Shown here one piece after another: positions 50,462-61,028 of a DNA stretch of 64,000 nt (within the stretch, counting starts at the first letter, position 1; every line of letters begins with the position of its first letter). Position numbers and translations under genes: made by a program. This DNA comes from Prorocentrum cordatum. Its lineage: Eukaryota; Sar; Dinophyceae; Prorocentrales; Prorocentraceae. The DNA is taken from the NCBI GenBank assembly GCA_963575745.1, contig CAUYUJ010020738.1:267014-331013 (forward strand), given 5' to 3'. The notes under the pieces are model-generated. The model saw only the letters and a list, made by a program, of their open reading frames with translations, was not told the DNA's origin and did not search any database.

Positions 50462-53400
50462 ATGGAGAGGTGCCCGTACGCCCATGTAACTTTGTTAGCA
50501 ACCGGGGCTCCTTGGAGCGAGCAGGAGGAGGGCAAGGACTTCGAGGAGTTCATGGTGAACACGTTTGGAGCATCGCTCCCTGATGGCGTTCCGTCGGGAA
50601 GTCAAGATGCAGAATTTAGTTGCGCTCATCCGGCTCGGAACGGGTCGACTTGTTTGCTCAAGGGTCGTGCCGCCTGCCAATTTCCAGATGCAGTAGAGAC
50701 TCCGCGCGTCATTCTCGCAGTTCGTGGTGCATGGTTACCGCGTGTCGAGGCTGACGTCATCCACAGCGCATTGCCTGGGAAGCACTTGTTGAAGTTTTGG
50801 GTGGCAGTACGTGCCGAGGAGGAGGTGGTCATTCCCGTTGCTTTTGGCAACGACCGAGCGTCGCCATATCGTCGTCGCCCAGCAGACATTGCGGACTGTC
50901 TACCGCCACATCTAGTTCGTGCAATCGAACTGCACGCCGTGAGAGCCATAGAGTTCGCGGAGGAGGGCCTCACGCAGAAGTTCGCTCACTTTGCCAAGAG
51001 GCCGAGGCAGGATGGCTACGGTGAGGTGAACTGCATGAAGAAACTCGTCGCGCAGTTAGGTACGAGAGAGCCTCCCCCTCCCGAGCGGCCCAGCACTTCC
51101 TGGAAAGCTTGCGGTGACGCGGTTTTTGCGCCCGCAGATATCGTGGCTCGGGGGCGCAGTTGCGCCCGATTGGTGAAGTTCGCCGTGCACATGTCCGTGG
51201 ACTGTTGTGGCTTGGGGCCCAGCAGCGTCGCTCGCAAGACCAGGTTCAACCTCGAGTCCGAGATCGTGCCGGCCTTGCTGCATGCTGCGAAGGGCAAGTT
51301 GCCGTGCGAATTGCGGGCGGGGTCTGTTCGCAACGAAGATGTGGTGCGTCTGAAGGTTCACGACGACAATCTCGGTAGTGCTACCATCGTGTGCAACATG
51401 CACACGTACACTGACAGGGATGCTAGTTGGCGCGTAGATTCCGACGGCGACTTCGCAACTGACAAGCATCGCATGTTGTGGATGATAAGTGCGCGCGTAT
51501 TGCCCCACGTGGGCATCCAGGACAATGCGCTTAGCGCAGGCTGTCGAGACATTCGCATTGCTAGCCCGCACGTTAGCCCAGATATCTTGGACACCGCCTA
51601 TCGGAGCGGAAAGCTTCATGTCGTAACGGCTGCGCCGAAGAAAGATTACGCTACTCGCATCACTCTGGAGCCAGAGGTGGCTGAAGAGGGAGAGTATCTC
51701 GGCGTTCTCCTGGAATGGGTTGGCAATCGACTATACCAGCACGATGCTCTTGTCCGCAGCGCTACTGTGGAGAATACTCTGGGCCTCGGCGCTTTGCGGG
51801 CGGCGTTTTCCATCATGCAACCTGGGTCTGCCCCGTCAGTCGCAGTTGGGAATGTGCTTCAGAACAGAGTGTCTCCATCGTCTCCTTTCATGGAGTCGGT
51901 ATTGCGCAGGCGCTGCATTCAGCTGTCGGACGATCAGAAGCGTTGCTTGGAGATCATCAACGCCTCGGACAATCATCACCTCATGATCCAGGCTTTTGCA
52001 GGTACTGGGAAGTCGCTACTGCTGGCTTTGCTGGTGGAGACAGCGTTGCAGCACGTCAACAAACAAAATGGCGCAGTGGTGATCGTGACTCCTTCGCGCA
52101 ATTTGCGTGACTCCATATTACAAGGTCCAGATTTCTTCAACAAGGTGTTTGTGGCTTCTGATTTCGGGCCCCGAGTTATTTGGCTTGGTCGGCCTTCAGA
52201 TGCCCCTGCGGCGTTGAACACATGGGAAAATAAGATTGCGGGTTTGGTGAATGAACAGCTGCAGTTCCTGCGCGCACAGGTGCAACAGCTGGAAGTCTTG
52301 CAGTTACGTCCTGCTTATGAGAGTCTCATGGAGTTCCGCATGTCTTGGAAAGACTTGCCAGCGGCCGCATCCAAGGTGGTTGGGGACGCGGAGTTCGCGG
52401 CGTTGGAGGTGTTCCGCGACCTTGCTCGCCAACACATGCGACATATTTTCGCCATCAAGCGGAGAAGGGCGGAGCTCTGGGATAACGTCATCAAAGAAGG
52501 CACCAACGGTTACCTCATCGCGTCCACAATGGATTATTTCGTCAAGTGGCGGGCGGGAGCCATCAAAAGGCTACCTGAACCGTTTGTGGGATCGCCTGGA
52601 CATCAGCCTGTTCTGCATGGAAGAATTTGAGTCCTACGACGTTTCCCAAGTTGTGGCTGCTTTGGCGAACGTGTCTGTCCAGACACTGCTCATGGTGGGG
52701 GATCAGCATCAGAGAGTGGAAAATTTCGGTGGCCGACGTGCCCGCTCCACCGTCAGTTCTGACAGCCCGGAAGGCGTGTTGCCCTTCGCTCCGCATGGCC
52801 TGGAAGGTGATGGCGAGGATTACACCGCGTTGGCAGTGAGCGTAGCTCAGCCCACGCAGTCCGCTCCGACAGGAAGCGCGGCCGTCCCTGAGGCCCGTCC
52901 GCGGTAGGAATGGTGCCTGAAGGCCGAGAATGCAGTTCTCGACGTTTGCAAAAGGTGCGGCGAGGATGTGTGCAACTGCGTGGCGTACTGTTTTGAGTTC
53001 GCCAGCACGTTTGCTTCCGACGCCGCTGTCGCTCGTGATACTAAATTGCAGCACGTGTTCTACGACGGCGGCCAGTGGTGGAGGAGTCCAGTGGGGGGCA
53101 GTGATGAAGTCGGCTGGCACCCCCTCTTGTTCGAATGTTTATGTCACGCCGTTGCCGCAGATTTGTGTGAATATCGTAATCTTCAGGAGGAGGGGCAAGC
53201 TTTCCCACGACCCACGGTGCTGATCATCATGCCTCTGAGCAGGTCAGCAGTCCCGCTGTGTTGCTTGATGCAAGCTGTTTTCGATGACTCAGCTGTGGGC
53301 CCAGGGGTCGTGCAAGCGTCGCTCCCTTTGAATGTGAGGGGGGAGAGCGTCCCTATAGTTCACTGCGTACGGCATCGTCGCACAGTGCGTGCTCAGGACC

Positions 53401-54257
53401 AATACGTTGGGACGCAAAGGAACTTGAACCAAGAGTACATCAACGTGACGCGCGGGGCGATGAAGACTTGCATGTGGGTCGAGGTACAACCCTTCGGGCG
53501 TCCAGGAAAGCCCCGCGAGGCTCGCCATGAGTATGTCGGCGGAGGGTCGAAGGACGAGTTTTGCTCCGAGTACGCGAAGCGCAGGAACGAATATATCTGG
53601 GTGAACAACCTGCCGTGGGGCATTCTCGAAGAACGCTCGAATATAGAAGCGTCGTATCACCACTGCTTTGCGTTTCATCTTCTGCCTGATGCTGTTCGTC
53701 TCGTGCAGGATATCGCTTATGATGTGTGGTGGAAGCTGGAGTGGAGCCAGATTCCCACCTTGCCAACTCTCGGCCAGGGACGCAGCGACTACACATCCTT
53801 CGATGATGTCCTCGCGCAAGCTGCTGGCGCAGGCACCTCTCTGGCGCAATTCGCGCGCGCGCCTGCCAGGTCGCTGCGGGAGTTGGGCCATGGAGCGGCA
53901 GCCGAGCGATGGAACGTGCAGGATATGCACGACAAGGTGAAGCGCGATGTGGACGTGATGAATTGGATGCCCGCTTTGAGGTTCGGCCATTTGTTGCTGC
54001 CGTGCGCCACCGCAGAGGTGAGCTCCGAAGAGAGCAAAGGCGTGACGCGCCTCTGCTTTCCATTTCTTCATGCTCACGCTGGCCAGGACAAAAAAGCACG
54101 CTCCTCTCGAGTGATATCACGCCGTGTGGTCTCCGTGCATGGTGCGCATGATGTACGTATGTTTGTGCTAGATAACGTTGAGAGATATACGCAGTTCCTT
54201 GCAGATCTCGTCTCTCAGATATCGACCAAGAGGGATGGGAGCGTCGTCTCAATCTAG
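50462..54257 (+). pseudogene. Superfamily 1 helicase gene, broken by frame changes
   Basis: ATG 50462 opens 722 codons to 52630. Residues 1-490 match no family I know but recur at 47.5 kb. Walker A is AFAGTGKSLLLALL (AGTGKS at 51998-52015). Near 52555 the coding signal moves one frame: YLNRLWDRLDISLFCMEEFE holds motif II as Met-Glu-Glu-Phe-Glu (52617-52631, Glu for the usual Asp), then LLMVGDQHQRVE is motif III (GDQHQ at 52698-52712). A TAG at 52905-52907 interrupts, but the same frame resumes (VCNCVAYCFEFASTFASDAA), includes HVFYDGGQWW and EYINVTRGAMKTCMW, the motif VI region (about 53430-53475), and ends at 54255-54257. The motifs are closer to UvrD/UPF1-type SF1 than to Pif1. Together it would be about 1260 residues. 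The shift plus stop suggest a pseudogene, or an intron spanning about 52840-52907. Confidence 0.75.
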
Positions 54258-54307
54258 ACATGTGTAAATACTGCACGTGTAGATATGTGTCGTTACATAG
54301 ACATATG

Positions 54308-54352
<45 letters not shown>

Positions 54353-54585
54353 GTGGCTCTGTCCATATTGTGTATATGCATACACATGCACACAAAACAC
54401 ACGCATATGGCCATGTCCCCCCCAAAAAAAAGGAAATGAAGACCCGAACAGAGTTGCTACCTGACCCTCAGATGCCGGCGGGGTCAGAGGTGAGGCGACT
54501 TTGTTTGTGGCGGTCGATCGCGCGCTCGCCAGGCCTGGGAGTCGGATCTCCGATGCTTCCTCTACCGCGCTCGTGCGCGGAAGGC
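54087..54585 (+). repeat. Duplicated helicase 3' end and flank, copy 1
   Basis: From AAAAAAGCACGCTCCTCTCG in the last codons of the helicase, across the stop, an (AT)n tract, ATATGCATACACATGCACAC and AGGCCTGGGAGTCGGATCTC to the CTTCCTCTACCGCGCTC segment. It matches 57609-58073 throughout at about 85 percent by eye. Confidence 0.88.
54310..54350. repeat. AT microsatellite
   Basis: (AT)n of about 40 bases just after the helicase stop; the copy at 57829-57850 is shorter. Confidence 0.95.
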
Positions 54586-54837
54586 GCGTCAGGTGAGTTC
54601 TACTGTAGGAAACATCTCGCTGGAGGGTGTTCAACGGCATCATGGCAGAGACCGTAGCGCTCGATGGTAAAACATGTGTCCTCTTCACAGTCCTCCTCCT
54701 CCGCCTCTGCTTCGTGTGTTTCGTTTCAGTCATGTCCATGGAATTTAACTTTTCTTGGGTTGTGGTTCTATAGCTGGTTCCTGTTGCCTTGGCATCGGTG
54801 GCTCTTCCGATGCTGGCTATGGTAGTGATTGCCGTTG

Positions 54838-55475
54838 TGCTGGTGTGAGTGGTTCAGGGTCTTCGTCCTGGTGCGAGTCGTTCGGGCTGTTCGTAGTGTG
54901 AGTCGTTCAGGCACCTCGTCCTGGTATGAATCGCTCGGGCCCCTCCTTGTGTGTGAGTCGTTCGGGCTTCTCGTGGTGTAAGTCGTTGGGGCTCCTCGTC
55001 CTGGGGTGAGTCGTTCGGTCTCCTCGTGAAGCCTCTTGGGGGCCTCTTGGAGGCTCTCGGGGCCTCGTGAGGGCCTCTTGGAGGTCTCATGGGGGTCTCT
55101 TGGGGGCCTCTTGAGGCGTCTTGGGGCTTCTTGGGGGCGTCTTGGGGGCATCTTGGGAGCCTCTTGGGGCCTCTTGGGGGCCTGTTGGGGGGCTCGTCCT
55201 TCCTTGTATGATGGCCTCGGGCCCAGACCTTCGGGCCCCTCGTCCTGGTGTGCGTCGATCGGGCCTCTCCTGGTGTGTGAGTCGTTCGGGCTCCTGGTGG
55301 TGTGAGTCGTTCGGGCTCCTCGTCTTGGTGTGGGTCGTTCGGGCGCCTCCTTGCGTGTGCGTCGCTCGGGCCTCTCCTCGTGTGTGAATCGTTCGGGCCG
55401 CTCGTCCTGGTGCTCGCCGCTCGGGCCTATCCTGGTGCGTCAGTCGTTCGGGCTCCTCGCGGTGTGAATCAACGC
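54838..55475. repeat. Minisatellite array, GTGAGTCGTTCGGG and GGGGGCCTCTT units
   Basis: Three blocks: GTGAGTCGTTCGGG units (54838-55020), CTTGGGGGCCTCTTG units (55020-55195), then GTGAGTCGTTCGGG units again (55205-55475). The same block order occurs at 58.3-59.0 and 60.1-60.6 kb. Confidence 0.95.
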
Positions 55476-55849
55476 GCCTTGACAAGCCGACGTCGCCCCA
55501 CATGTCGTTTTGAAGCGCTCGCCGTGGAAATCCATGAAAGTGCTACGAAGTCTGAAAACCACATTCTGAGAAACAACAGAAATCCTGCTCATCCGTGTTT
55601 TTTTCTTTGCATTTTGCAGGGTCGATAGGCACGCGCTGAAAACGACCCGCCTTCCGCTCTCCGTCCGCGAAGCAGTTGAAATCGGATGCGCGCGGAGGCG
55701 CAGACCGCATGTTGAAACCCGCGAAGTCCTTGCAATGTGTGTTAGACGGATGCGCGCGGCGCTATGGAGACAACCACATTTCGAAATCGACTTGCCTTCT
55801 GCCGCGAGACGAGAGGGCGCGCGGGACATGGAAGAGGGGAAAAAAAGGG

Positions 55850-56055
55850 GAGGGGGGGGTTCAGGAGAGGGGGAAATAAGAAGGATGGTGAGGGAAGATT
55901 GAAGGAAAAGGAGGAGAAAGGGGAGGGAGAGGCGGAGGGGGAGGAGGAGGGAGTTGCAAGAGGGCGGCGAAGAGGAGGAGGAGGAGGAGGAAGAAGAGGG
56001 GGAAGAGGAGAAGGAGGAAACGGAGGAGAAAAAGGACGAGGGCCAGGAGGAGGGC
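55850..56055. repeat. Purine (GGA/GAA) tract
   Basis: About 200 bases of GGAGGAGGAAGAAGAGGGGG-like DNA with strong strand asymmetry. Confidence 0.9.
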
Positions 56056-56329
56056 CCCGGGGGTCGCCATGTGCGATCCTGGTCGCCGTGAGAAACGCGC
56101 CAGCGGAACCGAGAAAAGGGGCGCGCGCCCGCGCTCCTTGCCCGGCCAGGGAAAAGACGGGGGAAGGGGAACATAATGAAGGAGCGCTGTGCGACAGTGC
56201 GGCGGTTGCCTGCGGCTACAAGCGCGGGCCTGGGAGTTGCTGCACGTGTTGCTTCTACGCGATGGAAGGGGGCGCGCCTGCGCTCCTTGCCCGACCGGGG
56301 AAGAGGGGGAGGAGGAAGGGGGAAAGGAT

Positions 56330-56460
56330 CCGCTCGGGCCTCTCCTGGTGTGTGAGTCGTTCGGGCTCCTCGTGGTGTGAATCGTTGGTGCCCTTCGTCC
56401 TGGGGTGAGTCGTTCGGCCTCGTCGTGGGTCTCTGTGGGCCCTTGTGGGCCTTTGTGGGC
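56330..56460. repeat. Short GTGAGTCGTTCGGG array
   Basis: Three to four minisatellite units followed by GGGCCTTTGTGGGCC units, joining the duplicated block at 56461. The same junction occurs at 59.4 kb. Confidence 0.85.
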
Positions 56461-56742
56461 CATTCTCAGCCCTTCTCGGCCATTGGCCAGCAATCTCCCT
56501 GTGTGAACGAGCACCGATCGCTGGCGGACCTCGCTCTTCGGCGACGCTGGTTCGTGGGCTGGTTCCTGTTCGCTTGTTCCTGGGCGTGCAGTACTGCAGA
56601 CTCCAGGGAGTTGTGACAAAAAACGGGGATGCACAAGGGATATGACAGAGACGTAGGTCCTGAAGAACGGCATGTGAGCTGAAGTACTGGTCGAAGAGTG
56701 GACGCAGGCATCGCGCATCTTCTCGGGGCACCACTTGGGCAA
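56461..56742 (+). repeat. 285-bp duplicated block, copy 1
   Basis: From CTCAGCCCTTCTCGGCCATT through GAGCACCGATCGCTGGCGGA, GACTCCAGGGAGTTGTGAC and GGTCGAAGAGTGGACGCAGG to CTTCTCGGGGCACC. It matches 59475-59748 at over 90 percent by eye. No coding sense recognised. Confidence 0.9.
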
Positions 56743-56989
56743 CTTCGAGGAAACGACCACCCTCCAAGATCTCCCCCGTTCCACCTCGCCCCCCGCATAT
56801 CGCTCGCGCAGCAGCACGTACCCGGGGACGCAGTGCGAGATTGCGACCATATGCTTTGGAAAGAGCCCTCATCTTCTGCACGTCCCCCTCGCGGCCGCGG
56901 TCATGAAATGCGCCATTAGGTAGCCGCCGTCCAGGCGCTCAGATCCTGAACCGTCGTGAAGGAATTATAACGTGAGGTTTTTCGCTACG

Positions 56990-57345
56990 GACGGCCTCTG
57001 GGGGCTGCGATGGGGGAACTATATAACGGCGTAGGAACTGAAATGCAGTCGAACTCTGAACGCAGGAATCCCCGTCTGCTCAGGGCTCTACTCTGCTCTG
57101 CAAAACATGCCGTGCGCTAGGAGTCGACCCGGGAGACTCGGAGACGTATACTTGCTTTTCGCCATGGACGGCATTTGGGGGGTGCGGTGGGGGAAATATA
57201 CAACAGCGTGTGCACTGAAATGCAGTCGAACTCGGAACGCAGCAATCCCCGTCTGCTCAGGGCTCTACTCTGGTCTGCAAAGCATGCCGTGCGCTAGGGG
57301 CCGACCCGAGAGACAGGGATACGTATACCTGCCAATCAGCGTTTT
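56990..57345 (+). repeat. 177-bp tandem duplication
   Basis: GAAATGCAGTCGAACTC, CCCCGTCTGCTCAGGGCTCT and TGCCGTGCGCTAGG recur 177 bases apart (first landmark at 57040 and 57217). A partial third unit precedes at 56975 (TTTTTCGCTACGGACGGCCTCTGG-like). Confidence 0.88.
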
Positions 57346-57608
57346 TGAAAGAACGCCCATCCCCTCCACCTCTTCCTCACTCGGGATCTCTACCTTCTCC
57401 GATCAACTAAGACCACCCAGTTGGTCGACACGCGTGGCCGCACCAACGCGCGGCGTAGTTATGCGGAAATAACCGTCGCTTGGTCGACGGAAAATTGGCG
57501 ACCGTCTGCGCAGTGCTCGAGATCGTCTGGCGTGTTCTTGTGTATTCTAGGGTTTTCTGTGGCACGGTTGCTTTGTTTTCCCGCGCTGGGCCCGACCCAG
57601 ACCCCTAG

Positions 57609-58073
57609 GACCAAAAAGCACGCTCTTCTCGAGTGATATCACGCCGTGTGGCCTCCTTGCACGGTGCGCATGATGTACGTGTGTTTGTGCTAGATAGCGT
57701 TGATAGGTATAGGCAGTTCCTTTCAGATCTCGTCTCTCAAATTTCGACTAAGAGGGATGGGCGCGTCGTCTAAATCTAGGCATATGCAAATGCTGGACGT
57801 GGACATGTGCCGATACATAAACAGATGTCTATATATATATATATATATACACGTGGCTCTTTCCACATTGTTGATATGCATACATATGCACACAAGACAC
57901 ACAGATATAACCATTTCCCCCCGCCCACAAACAATGAAGACACGGAGAGAGTTCTAACTTGTCCCTCATATGCCGAGGGGGTGAGAGGTGAGGCGATTTT
58001 GTTTGTGGCGGTCGATCGCGCCCTCGCCAGGCCTGGGAGTCGGACCTCCGATGCTTCCTCTACCGCGCTCCCA
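57609..58073 (+). repeat. Duplicated helicase 3' end and flank, copy 2
   Basis: Starts abruptly with AAAAAGCACGCTCTTCTCGA, i.e. inside the last 60 codons of the helicase, and continues through the AT tract to CTTCCTCTACCGCGCTCCCA. The rest of the helicase is absent, so it is a truncated pseudogene end or a repeat boundary. Confidence 0.88.
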
Positions 58074-58167
58074 TCGAACTGCTCCTGGCTCTTCTGTGAG
58101 CTCCGTTACGGAACGTGCTGGCAGAACGGCACCCTTCTTGCCCATCAAAAAAAGGGAGAGGAAGAAG

Positions 58168-58198
58168 AATATATATATATATATATATATAAAAAAAA
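58168..58198. repeat. AT microsatellite and poly-A
   Basis: (AT)n then nine A bases. It directly precedes the boundary block of the next array. Confidence 0.93.
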
Positions 58199-58199
58199 A

Positions 58200-59440
58200 C
58201 TGATCGTGCAGATGCACAGTGCCACGAGAGGGTCTCCAGAGATAATGTCAGAGTTCGGTTCTCCGTGCGTTGCGGATATGTGGGTCGGTCCAGCTCCTGG
58301 CGGTGCGATTCGTCGGGGCCCCTCGTCCTTCCGCGTGTGAGACCGTGGGGCCCCTCATTGTGTGTGAGTCGTTCGGGCTCCTCGTGGCGTGAGTTTTTCC
58401 TGGTCTCTCGTTCTGGTGTGAGTCGTTCGGGCTCCTCGTGGGGCCTCTTGAGGGCCTCTTGGAGCCTCTCGCGGCTTCTTGGGGGCATCTTGGAGGCCTC
58501 CTGGGGGCCTCTTGGGGGCCTCTTGGGGGCCTGTTGGGAACCTTGTCGGGGATTCTTAGGGGCCTTCTGGGAGTCTCATGGGGGTCTCTGGGGGGCCTCT
58601 TGGGCTGTCTGGAGACTTCGTCGGGGCCTCTTCGGGGCCTCTTGGGAGCCTCTTGGGGCCTCTTGGGAGCCTGTTGGGAGACTCGTCCTTCCTTGCATGA
58701 GTGTCTCTGGCCCCTCATTGCGTGTGAGTCGTTCGGGCTCCTCGTGGTGTGAGACCTTCGGGCCCCTCGTCCTGGTGTGCGTCGATCGGGCCTCTCCTGG
58801 TGTGTGAGTCGTTCGGGCTCCTGGTGGTGTGAGTCGTTCGGGCTCCTCGTCCTGGTGTGAGTCGTTCGGGCGCCTCCTTGCGTGTGCGTCGCTCGGGCCT
58901 CTCCTTGTGTGTGCATCGTTCGGGCCGCTCGTCCTGGTGCTCGCCGCTCGGGCCTCTCCTGGTGTGTCAGTCGTTCGGGTTCCTCGTGGTGTGAATCGTT
59001 GGTGCCCTTCGCCCTGGGGTGAGTCGTTCGGCTTCGTCGTGGGCCTCTGTGGGGCCTCTGTGGGGCCTCTTGCAGGCTCTCGGGGCTTCTTGGGGGCCTC
59101 CTTGTAGTCTCCTGGCAGCCTCTTGGGTGCCTCGAGAAACGTGGTGGGGCTTCTTGGAAGGCTCTAGGGGGTCCCCGGGGGGCCTCTTGGAGCTACTTGG
59201 GAGCCTCGTGGGGACCTCGTCCTTCCTTATGTGAGTGTCTCGGGCCCCTCATTGTGCGTGGGTCGTTCGGGCTCCTCGTGGTATACGTCGTTCGAGCCCC
59301 TCGTCCTGGTGTTCGTCGTTTGGGCCCTTCGCCGTGTGAGTCGTTCGAGCCGCTCGTCCTGCTGCGCGACGCTCGGGCCCCTCTTTGTGCGTGAGTCGTT
59401 CGGGCTCCTCGTGGTGTGAGTTGAGATTTCTCGCTACGGT
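58200..59440. repeat. Minisatellite array with shared left boundary
   Basis: The left boundary (GATCGTGCAGATGCACAGTG, CCACGAGAGGG, GAGTTCGGTTCTCCGTGCGT TGCGG) also opens the arrays at 60.0, 62.9 and, diverged, 49.35 kb. Then come GTGAGTCGTTCGGG units, GGGGGCCTCTT units (58440-58690), more GTGAGTCGTTCGGG units (58690-59040), GGGGCCTCTT units (59040-59210) and a last GTGAGTCGTTCGGG block to 59430. Confidence 0.95.
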
Positions 59441-59458
59441 GTTGCCTGAGCGCCTCAG

Positions 59459-59750
59459 CATCGGCCATTGTGGGCCATTCTCAGCCCTTCTCGGCCATTG
59501 GCCAGCAATCTCCCTGTGTGCACGAGCACCGATCGCTGGCGGAGCTCGCTTTTCGGTGACGCTAAAACCTAGGCTGGTTCCTGTTCGCTTGTTCCTGGGA
59601 TATCAGCACTGCAGACTCCAGGGAGTTGTGACCAAAGACGGGGATGCACAAAGGATATGACAGAGACGAAGGTCCTGACGAACGGCACATGAGCTGAAAT
59701 ACTGGTCGAAGAGTGGACGCAGGCATCGCGCATCTTCTCGGGGCACCCCT
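59459..59750 (+). repeat. 285-bp duplicated block, copy 2, with possible DinoSL relic
   Basis: Copy of 56461-56742. Its first bases, TCGGCCATTGTGGGCCATTC then TCAG, align to the relict leader of the 61 kb gene (CCGTGGCCGTTGTGGCCCATCAG-like), so this may be a leader whose gene has decayed. Confidence 0.7.
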
Positions 59751-60016
59751 TGGGTGTGGAAGGCATATCGTGCGCAAGGATTCGACGTGTCGGATCCCGC
59801 GACGTCGATGTGCCAGAGGTGCTCGTACAGTGCTGCAGAATCGCCAGAAGCTACACTGCAAGGAGTGCGTCGCTGGGACAATTTGGGTGTCCTCTCACAG
59901 TTCTCATCCTCCGCCTCTGCCTCGTTGGGATCCTCGATTCCTTGTCAGTTGTGCCATCTCACAGTTCGCATCCAAAAGGGAAAAAACAAAAAGCAAAGGA
60001 GGAAGAAGGCCTCCCC

Positions 60017-60645
60017 TAATCGTGCAGGTGTACAGTGCCACGAGAGGGCCTCCAGAGATAATGCAAGAGTTCGGTTCTCTGTGCGTTGCGGATATGTGAG
60101 TCGTTCCAGCTCCTCGTGGTGTGAGTCGTTGGGGCCCCTCGTCCTTCCGTGTGTGAGTCCGTGGGGCCCCTCATTGTGTGTGAGTCGTTCGGGCTCCTCG
60201 TGGCGTGAGTTGTTCCTGGTCTCTCGTCCTGATGTGAGTCGTTCGGGCTCCTCGTGGGGCCTCTTGGGGGCCTCTTGGAGCCTCTCGCGGCTTCTTGGGG
60301 GCATCTTGGAGGCCTCCTGGGGGCCTCTTGGGGTCTTCTTGGGGGCCTATTGGGAACTTTTCGGGGCCCCTTGGGGGCCTCTTGGGAGTCTCATGGGGGC
60401 CTCTTGGGAGCCTCTTGGGCCGTCTGGAGGCTTTGTCGGGGCCTCTTGGGAGCGTGTTGGGACACTCGTCTTTCCTTGCATGAGTGTCTCTGGCTCCTCA
60501 TCGTGTGTGAGTCGTTCGGGCTTCTCGTGGTGTGAGACCGTCGGGGCCCTCGTCCTGGTGTGCGTCGATCGGGCCCTTCCTGGTGTGTGAGTCGTTCGGG
60601 CTCTTGGTGGTGTGAGTCGTTCGGGCTCCTCGGAGTTTGGTTTCG
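60017..60645. repeat. Minisatellite array with shared left boundary
   Basis: Boundary block at 60017-60100 followed by GTGAGTCGTTCGGG units, GGGGGCCTCTT units (60255-60465) and GTGAGTCGTTCGGG units to 60632. The copy order parallels 58200-58870 closely enough that the two look like duplicates. Confidence 0.95.
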
Positions 60646-60881
60646 TAGACGGTTCCTGTAAGGTCACTTTCGGTGATTCCTTCAATCTCGGTTGCATTTC
60701 GAGCTCCCTGTCTTTTTGGCTCTCTCGGGTTGCGTAATCGCGCGTGCACGTGGGATTTCCCTACTGATGATTCCAGGGAGTCGTGATCAGAGACGGAGGT
60801 CGCAAGGATGTGCGGAGAGGCTTCTGTGCAGAGGAACTGTGCCATACTCGTGTCCAAGGCATTGCGATTCCCTGCCGGTTG

Positions 60882-60905
60882 TCCGTGGCCGTTGTGGCCC
60901 ATCAG
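60882..60905 (+). other. Relict DinoSL of the 61 kb gene
   Basis: TCCGTGGCCGTTGTGGCCCA then TCAG. It matches the DinoSL at about 16 of the first 20 positions, including TCCGT at the start, with two extra bases before the final AG. It lies 124 bases upstream of ATG 61029. A second leader motif, GCAGTGAGCTTAGCTCGGCG, is at 60980. Confidence 0.7.
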
Positions 60906-61028
60906 AGGCAGGAGATCATGTCTGCATCCGTTCCCCAGGAATCTCCCTGTTGCTGTGAGTTGTCTCTGCCTACCATTTCTGCAGTGAGCTTAGCTCGGCG
61001 CAGACATACTCACTCGACCTCGCTTGCG

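Noticed and set aside
51000-51030. ACCGTAGCCAT on the minus strand inside the helicase
   Set aside because: It lies in conserved helicase coding sequence and the second half of the leader does not match.
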